64,000 nucleotides of DNA from Anaerolineaceae bacterium (GCA_002702065.1 NZXX01000012.1:310001-374000); one strand, 5' to 3'. Numbered from the stretch's first letter, positions 50,932 through 60,419 are shown. Notes: a model not told the origin generated them from the letters alone. Made by a program: numbers and translations.

Positions 50932-52356
50932 ATGACTTTTCCTGACAGCGCGATGCTTGGCAACTGGATTCTTTCCTGGATTCAGACTGATGGTGCCATT
51001 CACGGGTTTCACAATCATTCAGTCTGGGGCGGCAATCCTTACCGGTGGAGCGATTTCACTGCCGGTCACAGCACCTGGGCCAGCCCGTTTCTGGCCGGTA
51101 TGAGCCACGCGCTGGCCAAACAGCCGCATGCTGAGGGTGCTGCTTTACTTTCTCGCCTGATTCAGTTTCAGACTTCCAGTTTTCAGCCCGATGGGCAGTA
51201 TGCGCATATTGGCTTTCAGGTCGGCGAACTGCTAAATTTCGGTCTGATTCATAATGCAATCACCAACCTCTCGCTGGGACTGGCTGCGCTCAATGGTCGC
51301 GAGTATCTACCGGACGCAGATATTCAAAGCATACGTCAGGCCGTGCTGAAAAATATGGAAGCCTGCCAGCGCTACGGTGGTGGGCGAGCGACACACAACG
51401 CTACCGCAAATCAGGATTATGCCCGGCTATGGGGCAAGCTGGTGTTCCAGCAGGCTTTCGATGACCGTCGCTGGTATGACGAGATTCCGCAAGACCTGGA
51501 TTTTATGATCGAACATTTCCATGTCGGTGGATTCCCGGATGATGAGTGTGTGGCGACCTATCGCAGCCTGAATGATTTAAGTGCTGTGGAACCCGCCGAG
51601 TACTACGGTTTGATGATCTGCCCACTGGTCATGGCTTATGAGGTTTACGGCGATCAGAAATATCTGGATCAGGCCGGGCGTATCTGCCGGCACGTCGCAC
51701 GGTCCGCGTGGCAGGATGAGCGGGGGCACATACGCTTTCACCGCATGTGGTACCAGCGTGACGGCCATTGGATCAAGAACCGTCAACCCATGCTCATCGC
51801 GGGTATGGGCGACTCGCTTGAAGGTATTCACGCCTACTTGCAACACATGCCGGACCCGGAGCTAGAGCACTTTCTGAAACGCTGTGACGAGACGTATGCC
51901 CATTATCAGAACGCGCGTGGTTATTTCGCCAGTGCAACTGGCTGGCAGAGTGAGGTGGATATTGCGCCCAGCACGGCCTGGCATGCCCACGATTTTCGCT
52001 ATCTGACCCGGCGTCAATCGGTGGATACTGCCTTCTGGGAACGCTTCTTCGCGCCGTATGAAAAAATGTCCGTGCTGCTGGGCGATCAATGTTTGTGGTT
52101 TGAGTATGGGGATTACTGGCAAATCCGCGATTATTTCTGGCAGGATGTTTACGCGTTGCTAGGACGTAAGGACGAGGTTACATTTGGTCGCGATATGGTA
52201 TGGATTGGTGGTGATCGCGCTTTGCCTGTCCACTATCAGTGCCCGGATGCACCTGTGTTCTTAAGGACTGATGACGCTATTTACCTCGTATCGGGTGATG
52301 AGGAGCAGATCGACCTGACGTCGGTGGCGGCATTGCCCTATCGCGGCAAATCATGA
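50932..52356 (+). CDS. Unassigned protein, probable six-hairpin (alpha/alpha)6 glycosidase fold
   Basis: 474 residues, no signal peptide or membrane helix. The sequence is rich in W, Y, H and D with repeated amphipathic helices, such as GLIHNAITNLSLGLAAL and PLVMAYEVYGDQKYLDQAGR, then ICRHVARSAWQDERGHIRFH. This is the style of six-hairpin glycosidases and lyases (GH88/GH105/GH127-like folds). I cannot place it in a named family and cannot identify catalytic residues. It is encoded between the LacI and the first dioxygenase gene. The ribosome site is weak. Confidence 0.7.
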   Translation: MTFPDSAMLGNWILSWIQTDGAIHGFHNHSVWGGNPYRWSDFTAGHSTWASPFLAGMSHALAKQPHAEGAALLSRLIQFQTSSFQPDGQYAHIGFQVGELLNFGLIHNAITNLSLGLAALNGREYLPDADIQSIRQAVLKNMEACQRYGGGRATHNATANQDYARLWGKLVFQQAFDDRRWYDEIPQDLDFMIEHFHVGGFPDDECVATYRSLNDLSAVEPAEYYGLMICPLVMAYEVYGDQKYLDQAGRICRHVARSAWQDERGHIRFHRMWYQRDGHWIKNRQPMLIAGMGDSLEGIHAYLQHMPDPELEHFLKRCDETYAHYQNARGYFASATGWQSEVDIAPSTAWHAHDFRYLTRRQSVDTAFWERFFAPYEKMSVLLGDQCLWFEYGDYWQIRDYFWQDVYALLGRKDEVTFGRDMVWIGGDRALPVHYQCPDAPVFLRTDDAIYLVSGDEEQIDLTSVAALPYRGKS

Positions 52357-52387
52357 TGTGCCAACTTATTTGAGAAAGGGATAAATT

Positions 52388-53089
52388 ATGCTTACAGAAG
52401 AACAGATCGCCCATTTTTACCGCGAAGGCTATATTCTGGTGCGAGGCCTGGTTGAGCCGGAAGCCATCGCTAGTGTGATGGCTCATGCCCAATCTCGTAC
52501 GCGAGAAGGGGATAAGTGGCAAGCTACGATTTTTGACCACGACAATCCGACAAAGGACGCGGAAATTCACCAACTGTTATGGAATCCGCGTGTCATCGCC
52601 GCAGCCGGTGATTTGCTAGGCACACCCCCACGGGTGTATTTCGGAATGCTGGCGGTGGTTCCGGCAGGCGGTGGTCAAGGTTTACCCTGGCACCAGGACA
52701 ATCAATATACGCAACTATTGGGCGGGGCGCTCAACATATTTATTGCCCTTTCAGCCATTACACCGGATATGGCCACATTATGGATTGGTCCACGTACCCA
52801 CCGGATGGGGACCCAGCTTTCGGAGGCCAACACCACCACCGCGCCCGGACATCGCGAGTCGCTGTACGAGCCGGAAGAACCTATCCAATTGCCGGCCCTC
52901 CAGCCGGGGGATGCCTGCATCTTTGATCGCAACACGCTGCACCGTTCGTTAAAAAATACGACGGATCAGCACCGTTTCGCCTATGCTGCTCAATTCCAGG
53001 CGCAGCACGCGCGTCTCGCCGAAACTGGCGAAATTGATCCCAAGCGGATGCTGGCCTCCGAATTGGTTGCCTTGCATGCCCAGGATTAG
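52388..53089 (+). CDS. Phytanoyl-CoA dioxygenase family (PhyH-like) protein 1
   Basis: 233 residues, a cupin-like Fe(II)/2-oxoglutarate oxygenase. The HxD motif is His102-Gln-Asp104 in LPWHQDNQYTQ, the distal histidine is His185 in NTLHRSLKN, and Arg196 is a candidate 2-oxoglutarate ligand. The N terminus (MLTEEQIAHFYREGYILVRG) is classic for the family. AAAGGG lies eight bases before the ATG. It follows the six-hairpin-like gene by 31 bases and is probably co-transcribed. Substrate unknown; the context suggests a carbohydrate-linked group. Confidence 0.87.
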   Translation: MLTEEQIAHFYREGYILVRGLVEPEAIASVMAHAQSRTREGDKWQATIFDHDNPTKDAEIHQLLWNPRVIAAAGDLLGTPPRVYFGMLAVVPAGGGQGLPWHQDNQYTQLLGGALNIFIALSAITPDMATLWIGPRTHRMGTQLSEANTTTAPGHRESLYEPEEPIQLPALQPGDACIFDRNTLHRSLKNTTDQHRFAYAAQFQAQHARLAETGEIDPKRMLASELVALHAQD

Positions 53090-53125
53090 ATGCAGGCATA
53101 GTGGGTTTGTCAATGTCCCTGCGAT

Positions 53126-55741
53126 TTAATCGGCTTGCCAGTCCATTGTCACCATGATGCTGCTCTGTTTGCGGACACTGCCCACGCGCATAAGGGCGAC
53201 AATTTCCGCTTCACCGAGCGTAGTCTGAGCGGTTACGATGCCTTGATGATTGACCAGTGCCCGGTTGGGTTGGCGGCTGAGAAATGTGAGAGCTGCCCGA
53301 TCGGGCTGGATATATTGCCCAAACCGGGTTCGTCCGACAACCTGAAGCTGCATTGTCTCGTTCATCTCCAGGCGGGTGCGCGGCGCGCATATCTCCACTC
53401 GATCGAATATGTCATCCACAATCACATCCAGACAGGTTGACCGGCTCACACCGTCGCTTGATACCTCCACCATTACCCTTGCAACTCCGGCATCCACGGC
53501 TGTGATGTTTCCTTGAGAATCGACGCTGGCGATGGTGGGATCACTACTGGTAAAGCTGAATGCTGCGCGGCTGAGATCGGCGATAAAACCGGAAACCGTG
53601 CGTCCGATCACATCGAGAGCAACCGATTGGCCGCTGCGCAGATTGACAGCAGCAGCGTGGCCGGATTGCGACGTTGTTACAAACAGGCGATCAAGCGCCT
53701 CGCTCTGATCCGCGTACGGAAAGTCTTTGCTCAAGCCGATATCAACCAGATTGATGTCCTGAAAGCCCGCCGCGTATGCGGGGGAGTCATAGCGCAGGCG
53801 GAAGTCATTGTTCTCGACATCCACGAACAGTGGGTCCGCAACCCTTGAATGCTGATCGAATTCACGGTCAAGCCCCTCACGCCACTGGTCTAGTGAGCGA
53901 ATCCCAGGAACACCCCGCATCCTGTAGACTCCCTGCGGCTGGTAAAACAGATTGTTGTCGGCGCTTTCGAATTTTTGTCGATCCCAGCTTCGCATCGCAT
54001 AGACGGTTTCGCCTACGTCATACAGGATGTTGCGCTCGAATGCGAGATCGTGGTTGGGGGCATTCAAATAGCCATGTCCAGCGAACCCACTGTCGGCGGT
54101 CTGTGTTTTTGCAGCGATATTGTTGAAAAAACGATTGCCAATGCCCTTGACATAAAACATCGCCCACAGTGTTCCCTGGCCACCCTGATTTTGCAGGTTG
54201 AAGATTACATTATTTGTGACCATGGTATTGCTGACTTCGTCGTCGAGATAGACGCCAAAACCAAATGAGAAAGGAATGTCGCTGTCATGAATCAAATTGT
54301 TGTGCAGGCTGTTTCCGGTGCTGTACACACCCCAGGCCTCAAATACACCCGTGTCCTGAGAGTCTGTGTTGGCATGAGACATGTCGTTGAAGGCAACGTG
54401 GTTACCGCGGGTATGGACGAAGTCCATAACATGGTGTTCGCGCACACGGACTCCATCAACATCCTGGTTGATCATAATACCGGGCCATGTGCCTTTCAGG
54501 CTGACGGCATAGCGCGGTGTGTGATGGATAGCATTATGCGTGACCTGACTTTCACCGCTGTTCGATAGCTGGACTCCGGCGCCATAGCCGATCACCTGGC
54601 CGGTATGATGGATGTGATTGTTGACAACCTGATGGCCTTTGTTAACCGCATCGATGGATGTCCATCGGCCATTGAAAAGAACGCCGGTAAAGCCAATGTC
54701 ATGGATGTGGCAGCCAGAAATTGTGATTCCCTGCACCCACTGGTTGCCGAATACTGCGTGCATACCTGTGTCATGAATATGACAGTTGATCAACGCAATA
54801 TTCTCAGCGTTTTCCAGGTAGACAGCGCCATTTTCGTTGGGGAGGGTAAATTCACCGCCCGGCGGCCTACCGCCAAATTCGCTCACGGTATCCGAGGCGC
54901 AGATTTCCAACCCCTCAAGCCGGATATTCGCCGCAGTTGCCTCAATTGAACTGCCGGTAAAAGCAAAAACACGGATAGCGGTCGGGGCAATAATCGTCTG
55001 TTCTTCAACAGAATTCTGCCGTGGCCAGTAGTAAACTACCCCTTCGCGCGTATCAAGATAGAACTCGCCGGGTGCATCCAGCAGCTCGATGGCGCCCTGA
55101 ACGAAATAACGCGATCCGCCGGAGCCAATGATGTAACGGGTTTCATTTGCCAGTGTTACAACTCGACTGTCAAAGTCCACTGCCTGTACCGGCAGAATGT
55201 CGGTAAACCAGTTCCATTCACCTTCCGGTCCGCCCGGCCAGATATAGGCTTGAAGATCGCTCAAATTCTCGACCTGAGGCACATCGCCGGCTTTGAAGCC
55301 GAATTGCGTCTGCGAGGTTTCGTCGTCGATGGCCTCGACCCTGTTATAGTCACTGTTGGGATGGCGAGCTTTGGTGGCGCGCTGACCATTCTCGTACAAA
55401 GTCTGGAAAGTGTAATCGACTTTGGCTTTGTAGATATTGCCGGTATGAAGCTGCCAGCCGGTCACCGGTTGCCCACCATGGATGACCGGTGTTTCGCCGG
55501 GATAATTCTTGTAGATGACCTGGAAACCATTGTTGCCGGAGTCGCGCTCATCAAAGATCAAGGTCGAATCGAGATAATAGTCGCCGCCGCGCAGTACGAC
55601 CTCGATGTCGCCGGTCATGCCTTGCGCGATGATCTCACGAACAGCATCTTTCGCCTGCCCAATACTGCTGAACGTGGTATGTGCCGGATCGGTGGCTGCG
55701 GTGTCGGCATGCGATGATACGTAAAAAATGGTTGTATTCAT
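53126..55741 (-). CDS. GH141-like beta-helix protein with C-terminal Ig-like (BIG2-type) domains
   Basis: 871 residues from ATG 55741 (GAGG five bases upstream). N-terminal ~680 residues: beta-helix with the same entry as the protein at 41879 (FYVSSHADTAATDPAHTTFS, VVLRGGDYYLDSTLIFDERD, VIYKNYPGETPVIHGGQPV) and many N-x-I-x-x rungs. Residues about 690-870 are two Ig-like units with the BIG2 pattern (FTSSDPTIASVDSQGNITAV, FLSRQPNRALVNHQGIVTAQ). No signal peptide is seen, although BIG2 domains are usually extracellular. Probably a glycan-active enzyme of the island. Confidence 0.82.
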   Translation of the reverse strand: MNTTIFYVSSHADTAATDPAHTTFSSIGQAKDAVREIIAQGMTGDIEVVLRGGDYYLDSTLIFDERDSGNNGFQVIYKNYPGETPVIHGGQPVTGWQLHTGNIYKAKVDYTFQTLYENGQRATKARHPNSDYNRVEAIDDETSQTQFGFKAGDVPQVENLSDLQAYIWPGGPEGEWNWFTDILPVQAVDFDSRVVTLANETRYIIGSGGSRYFVQGAIELLDAPGEFYLDTREGVVYYWPRQNSVEEQTIIAPTAIRVFAFTGSSIEATAANIRLEGLEICASDTVSEFGGRPPGGEFTLPNENGAVYLENAENIALINCHIHDTGMHAVFGNQWVQGITISGCHIHDIGFTGVLFNGRWTSIDAVNKGHQVVNNHIHHTGQVIGYGAGVQLSNSGESQVTHNAIHHTPRYAVSLKGTWPGIMINQDVDGVRVREHHVMDFVHTRGNHVAFNDMSHANTDSQDTGVFEAWGVYSTGNSLHNNLIHDSDIPFSFGFGVYLDDEVSNTMVTNNVIFNLQNQGGQGTLWAMFYVKGIGNRFFNNIAAKTQTADSGFAGHGYLNAPNHDLAFERNILYDVGETVYAMRSWDRQKFESADNNLFYQPQGVYRMRGVPGIRSLDQWREGLDREFDQHSRVADPLFVDVENNDFRLRYDSPAYAAGFQDINLVDIGLSKDFPYADQSEALDRLFVTTSQSGHAAAVNLRSGQSVALDVIGRTVSGFIADLSRAAFSFTSSDPTIASVDSQGNITAVDAGVARVMVEVSSDGVSRSTCLDVIVDDIFDRVEICAPRTRLEMNETMQLQVVGRTRFGQYIQPDRAALTFLSRQPNRALVNHQGIVTAQTTLGEAEIVALMRVGSVRKQSSIMVTMDWQAD

Positions 55742-55788
55742 GAAGCCTCGTTGTGCTGCAAAGAAATAAGGTGAATGCGTTCAATTGT

Positions 55789-56652
55789 TTAATAACTGCC
55801 AGCCGGGACAGTTTCCCACTGGCGAAGCCAATCCTCATATGGCGTCACCTGATCAGGCTGCTGGAGACTCCGGGCGACAAAGCCTTGTGCCTTGCCACTT
55901 TCCGTAGCTGTGGAAACCGCTTCATAGCGAACGTCCATTGACCAGCGTATGCCGTCCGAGCGATTGGGCAGGGCGCCATGTGGTGTTAACTGGGTAAAAC
56001 ACAGGGCATCCCCGGCCTTCATGGCAATAGATTGACCAGTTAGTGCTGCACGTACCTCCTTCGATAATCCCAAAAATCCTGTTTCCTCATCGTTGTGCCC
56101 GTCGTAAAGCTCGGCGCGATGCTGACCTGGTGCAACCTGCAAGCAGCTGTTGAATTCGCTGACATCCTGAAGGGGTATCCAGATGGTGGCGACATGGATG
56201 TGTTCCGCATCGCGGTAATACTGTGCATCCTGATGCCAGGGCGTATCAGTCCATTTTTGATTTGGAAGTTTGGGCCGCGCGTTGAATATACCGTGTGCCA
56301 GAATTTCTGAAGTGTCCAGCAGATCCTGTGCGATATCGAGAACTGCCGGATGTCGCAGGAAATCGAACATCTCCCGGCTGACCAGATCACGGCGTGGGCT
56401 GCGAAGATAGCGCGGATGACCGGCGGCATCCCAGGCTCGCAGCAGCCTGTGAGCGAAATCTACATCATGCAGCGAATCTGTCAATAAACCACTATCTACC
56501 CACCCTTGAATGGTTTGATCAACCCATCTTTCCAGAATCAACTGTGCAAGATCGAGTGCATCCCTAGGAATTACGCCTTCGGCGAGCAGGTATCCGTGCT
56601 CATGATAAAATGCTATCTGCTGTTCATTCAAGACTTTTTGTGACATCACCAT
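55789..56652 (-). CDS. Phytanoyl-CoA dioxygenase family (PhyH-like) protein 2
   Basis: The ORF reaches 56742, but the ATG at 56652 (or 56646) is just before the family start QKVLNEQQIAFYHEHGYLLA, giving 287 or 285 residues. The iron site is present: HxD in TPWHQDAQYYRD and a distal His in TPHGALPNRSDGIRWSMD, where an Arg could hold 2-oxoglutarate. It differs markedly from the first PhyH-like protein, so this is not a recent duplication. It is 47 bases upstream of the BIG2 beta-helix gene, on the same strand. Confidence 0.85.
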   Translation of the reverse strand: MVMSQKVLNEQQIAFYHEHGYLLAEGVIPRDALDLAQLILERWVDQTIQGWVDSGLLTDSLHDVDFAHRLLRAWDAAGHPRYLRSPRRDLVSREMFDFLRHPAVLDIAQDLLDTSEILAHGIFNARPKLPNQKWTDTPWHQDAQYYRDAEHIHVATIWIPLQDVSEFNSCLQVAPGQHRAELYDGHNDEETGFLGLSKEVRAALTGQSIAMKAGDALCFTQLTPHGALPNRSDGIRWSMDVRYEAVSTATESGKAQGFVARSLQQPDQVTPYEDWLRQWETVPAGSY

Positions 56653-56791
56653 CAACTTTCTGCATCGAGCAAACTCCTCTGTTACAGACCGCCGCAATTT
56701 GACAGAACGAGCCCGAAACAACATAATCGCGCCGTTTTCCACCGATCATAAGCCAGTACCAGACAAAAGTACAAATTTTAGGAATATTCAG

Positions 56792-59700
56792 ATGAGCTCA
56801 CAACCTAGCAGCCAGTCATCATCCCTCAAACAGGACGTCTTTGCCGGAATCGCTGCCAACGAACAGGCTGGTCCACAGCCGCTTGCCAACCGCAAAGCCC
56901 TCCTGAAACAGCCGGCGCCAATCGTGTTGTCGGAGCATTTCCTGCCGACTGAATCGCACGACCCATCAGCCGTATTTCAACCGCGTCCTGCGCTCACCGA
57001 TGCTGATTTGCTGCGTGAGCTGGATCGTATGCGGGAGGTCTATGAGCCGTTTATGCGTGATCTGGCGCCTGCCCCGAAACAAACACGACTCACGATGCCG
57101 CTAAGCGTGTTTGACTGGCGTGTTGAGACCTCCGCTGACCTGCGTGATTTTGCGGGAATATTAGATGGGGCCGGTTCATGGGAAAGGGTTCAGATTCCCC
57201 ACTATGGTGGTCCTCTGGGGCGTGCGGTGACTTACTACCGCACAAGCTTCGACCTCAGCGAAGCCATGCTCGTTCCCGGCAGCCTGTTTGTCTGTCTTAA
57301 AGGTGTCGACTATAAAGCACATGTGTTTGTCAATGGCCGTTACATTGGGTCTCACGAAGGCTTTTTCGCCCCCTTCGAGTTCGATATCACTGCTGTCGCT
57401 CACCCTGGCGAGAACGTGCTGCTGGTCAAGGTTGAGAATGATGCGATTTGCATGGGCAATGACTCATGGGGTGAAGATGGGCATTTGTACGAAGGTGACA
57501 AGCTCTATGCGGCTACCGGTCCGGGCTATGATGAGCCGCAAATTGGCTGGCATCACTGCCCGCCGGGGATGGGCATCTATCAGGATGTATTTGTTGAAGC
57601 GCGTCCGTCTGTTCATATTCACGATATTTTTGTGCGCCCGCTGCTGGATGAACAGCGTGCCGAAGCCTGGATCGAAGTGTATAGTACGCATGCCCTGCGG
57701 CGCGATATTGCGCTGGAAATATCCGTCTTTGGGCAAAATTTCGAGGACACGCTGTTTCAGGATGAGGCGTATGAGTTGCCCGGTCCGGCTGGCCCCGGCG
57801 TGAACTATTTTCGACTGCCTTTCGACGTGCCACAACCCAGAATTTGGGAGACGGAATCCCCCTGGTTATATCAGCTTCAGGCGCGCGTGCGCGATACGGA
57901 ATCGGGTGCAGAGGACATTGCCACGCGACAGTTTGGGATGCGTTCGTTTGTGATGGACGACATGAGCCAACCCAAAGGTCGGTTCTACCTGAATGGGCGT
58001 GAAATTCGCCTGCGCGGGGCCAATACGATGGGCTTTGAGCAGCAGGATGTCATGAATGCAGACTGGGATCAACTGCGTGATGATATTTTGCTGGCAAAGA
58101 TTTGCCATATGAATTTCTTGCGCCTGACGCAGCGACCGGTGCAGCCCGAAATCTACGAGTTTTGTGATCGTCTGGGCCTGATGACCCAAACGGATTTCCC
58201 CTTGTTTGGGGTGCTGCGGCGCAATCAATTCGCGGAAGCTGTACGACAGGCCGGCGAGATGGAGCGGCTGATTCGGTCGCATCCGTGCAATATTGCTTTG
58301 ACCTACATCAATGAGCCATTTCCGAATGGCAGGGGGCAGCCCCATCGTCACCTGACACGGCCTGAACTGGAAAGCTTTTTCACTGCCGCAGACCTGATTA
58401 TCCGGCTACACAATCCTGATCGTGTCATCAAGGCGGTTGATGGGGACTATGACCCACCTGGACCAGGATTACCGGACAATCACTGCTATTGTGGCTGGTA
58501 CAACGGCCATGGCGTCGACCTGGGTAAATTAAATCAGGGCTACTGGCAAGCGATCAAGGAGGGCTGGATGTATGGCTGCGGAGAGTTTGGGGCCGAAGGG
58601 TTGGATCCGGTCGATGTGATGCGCAAGTACTATCCCCCGGAATGGCTGCCACAATCGGCGGAAGACGAGCAAACCTGGTCACCGGACCAGATTACGGCTG
58701 CGCAAACCGGGCGCTTTCATTATCTGTGGTTTGAGACTCAGCATTCACTTCAGGGCTGGGTGGATGCCAGTCGGGATCATCAGGCATGGGTCACCCGTCT
58801 GATGACAGAGGCTTTCCGCAGGGATACTCGAATGAATTCCATTGCCATTCACCTGTTTATTGACGCATTCCCGGATGGCTGGATGAAAGCGATCATGGAT
58901 GTGGAACGGCAGCCCAAGCCGGCCTATTTTGCCTATCGTGATGCCCTCACACCGCTGCTGGTGAATCTGCGGACAGACCGCTACACGTATTTCGCGGGCG
59001 AACCGCTGGAGGTAGAGGCGTGGATCTGCAATGACACGCACCACACGCCGCCCGATGCCGAGCTTCGATATCAAGTCGAGATCGACGGACGCGTGCATCT
59101 GGCGCAGCGCATTGCGGCGGACATACCCGTGTGTGATAGCACCTTTCAGGGGTATTTGAACCTGACGGTGCCGCATGTTGGAAAGCGCTCACGTATGACG
59201 GTGCGGCTGGCTTTGGTGGATGCTCAGGGCGAAGTTCTGCACGACACCTCTCTGAACCTGAATGTTTTCCCCCGATCAGAACTCAATCGCGCGAAACAGG
59301 TTCGCATCGTCGGTTCGCCGAATGGCAAGGCGGTCCAGTTAGCCCACGAACTTGGCGTACAGGTATCGCTGGAGGGCGAGGCCGGTGACACGATTCTCAT
59401 TGACGACTTTGCCGCGTTTAAGCAGGAAAGCGACGCTGTTCTTCGCGCCGTCGAACAGGGCGCAATCGCGGTCTTTATCAACCTGGAACCGGGAGAATAT
59501 ACGATCGCTGATAACGCCGTTACGATCAAAGCCTGCGGGATGGGTCAGCGGCATTTTGTCTCGCGGAAAACCGGCCATCCGCTGGTGACTGGCTTCGAGC
59601 CGAATGACTTTCGCTTCTGGTATGATGCGGACGCGGCCTATATCACACCTTTTCTTGCTGCTACCGTCGAAGCAGAAGGCTGGGACGCTATCCTGCGCAG

Positions 59701-59869
59701 CGGCAATGGTAACTGGGCAGGGGATTGGGTCCCCGCGCTGGCTGCGGCGGAAAGAGCCTACGGTGCAGGGAGGTTGCGTATCTGTCAGCCTGCACTGGCC
59801 GGTCGCACCCTGCATAACCCGGTAGCCCGAATTTTCGCGTGTCGCCTGTTAGGCATAGAGATGACTTAA
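56792..59869 (+). CDS. Glycoside hydrolase family 2 protein
   Basis: 1025 residues from ATG 56792 (AGGA nine bases upstream); the ORF extends to 56699 but overlaps the divergent gene. The N-terminal sugar-binding jelly-roll has VFVNGRYIGSHEGFFAPFEF. A beta-sandwich follows, then the TIM barrel with FYLNGREIRLRGANTMGFE, acid/base Glu in LTYINEPFPNG, and candidate nucleophile Glu in YGCGEFGAEGLD. A long C-terminal beta-rich portion includes a GATase-like tail. No signal peptide. GH2 covers beta-galactosidase, beta-glucuronidase, beta-mannosidase and others; the specificity is not assignable. Confidence 0.9.
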   Translation: MSSQPSSQSSSLKQDVFAGIAANEQAGPQPLANRKALLKQPAPIVLSEHFLPTESHDPSAVFQPRPALTDADLLRELDRMREVYEPFMRDLAPAPKQTRLTMPLSVFDWRVETSADLRDFAGILDGAGSWERVQIPHYGGPLGRAVTYYRTSFDLSEAMLVPGSLFVCLKGVDYKAHVFVNGRYIGSHEGFFAPFEFDITAVAHPGENVLLVKVENDAICMGNDSWGEDGHLYEGDKLYAATGPGYDEPQIGWHHCPPGMGIYQDVFVEARPSVHIHDIFVRPLLDEQRAEAWIEVYSTHALRRDIALEISVFGQNFEDTLFQDEAYELPGPAGPGVNYFRLPFDVPQPRIWETESPWLYQLQARVRDTESGAEDIATRQFGMRSFVMDDMSQPKGRFYLNGREIRLRGANTMGFEQQDVMNADWDQLRDDILLAKICHMNFLRLTQRPVQPEIYEFCDRLGLMTQTDFPLFGVLRRNQFAEAVRQAGEMERLIRSHPCNIALTYINEPFPNGRGQPHRHLTRPELESFFTAADLIIRLHNPDRVIKAVDGDYDPPGPGLPDNHCYCGWYNGHGVDLGKLNQGYWQAIKEGWMYGCGEFGAEGLDPVDVMRKYYPPEWLPQSAEDEQTWSPDQITAAQTGRFHYLWFETQHSLQGWVDASRDHQAWVTRLMTEAFRRDTRMNSIAIHLFIDAFPDGWMKAIMDVERQPKPAYFAYRDALTPLLVNLRTDRYTYFAGEPLEVEAWICNDTHHTPPDAELRYQVEIDGRVHLAQRIAADIPVCDSTFQGYLNLTVPHVGKRSRMTVRLALVDAQGEVLHDTSLNLNVFPRSELNRAKQVRIVGSPNGKAVQLAHELGVQVSLEGEAGDTILIDDFAAFKQESDAVLRAVEQGAIAVFINLEPGEYTIADNAVTIKACGMGQRHFVSRKTGHPLVTGFEPNDFRFWYDADAAYITPFLAATVEAEGWDAILRSGNGNWAGDWVPALAAAERAYGAGRLRICQPALAGRTLHNPVARIFACRLLGIEMT

Positions 59870-60045
59870 TCCGCCGGGCCCTTGCAGGACTGCACGCGGG
59901 CACAAGGCTCTGAGCGCAGGACTACTCCGGTCAAATCGAGTATGAATTCAGTCTGGAAGTGAATCAAACGATCAGGTGAATAGAATCTGCTTCGTTTACG
60001 TTGTTCAATCGGGAATGACGTGCGTTGGAATATTCGGGTTGGATA

Positions 60046-60296
60046 ATTAACTTTCATCCATCCGCTGATCAGTCCCTGTAAGAAGTACTTCATGGCCGCT
60101 GCAAACAGCACCAGTTGTGAAATTGATGCTACGATGAAACCGCCAGCACCGCTGTTATTCAATATCACCATGACCGTATGCAGGTCTCTCTGAGCATCAA
60201 CATAGGCCAGATCAGATCGCGGTATAGAGTCAGAAAATTTATGATGGCAAATTGCAGCAGAGCCTGAATCTCGAATGCACTGTCGATCCGAGCTGC
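60046..60296 (-). pseudogene. Frameshifted remnant of a sugar ABC transporter permease
   Basis: One minus-strand frame reads AARIDSAFEIQALLQ, then AIINFLTLYRDLIWPMLMLR. This is the EAA loop (AARID) and the following helix of a carbohydrate permease. Near 60185 the reading shifts to another frame giving DLHTVMVILNNSGAGGFIVA and QLVLFAAAMKYFLQGLISG, the last helix and the QGL C-terminal motif. The N-terminal half is missing and part of the EAA loop seems deleted. It is not derived from the two intact permeases of the island, whose corresponding sequences differ. Confidence 0.6.
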
Positions 60297-60308
60297 TTAA
60301 AGCTTTTC

Positions 60309-60383
60309 ATAGTCCCTCGCCGTATTTGACAGTTTCTAAATTTCTCTGAAAGTAAGGGCGGACTGACCAGGTCCGCCTTTCTG
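60309..60383 (+). repeat. Duplicated terminator-bearing element, copy 2
   Basis: Same orientation as the copy at 41416-41492, about 18.9 kb away. The hairpin here is GGCGGAC (60356-60362) with GTCCGCC (60371-60377) followed by TTTCTGTTT. Where the bases differ from copy 1, pairing is kept (compensatory or wobble changes). It abuts the truncated end of the permease remnant. Confidence 0.7.
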
Positions 60384-60419
60384 TTTGGATATTGGAGTGA
60401 CAGCACGATATTCAGCATA

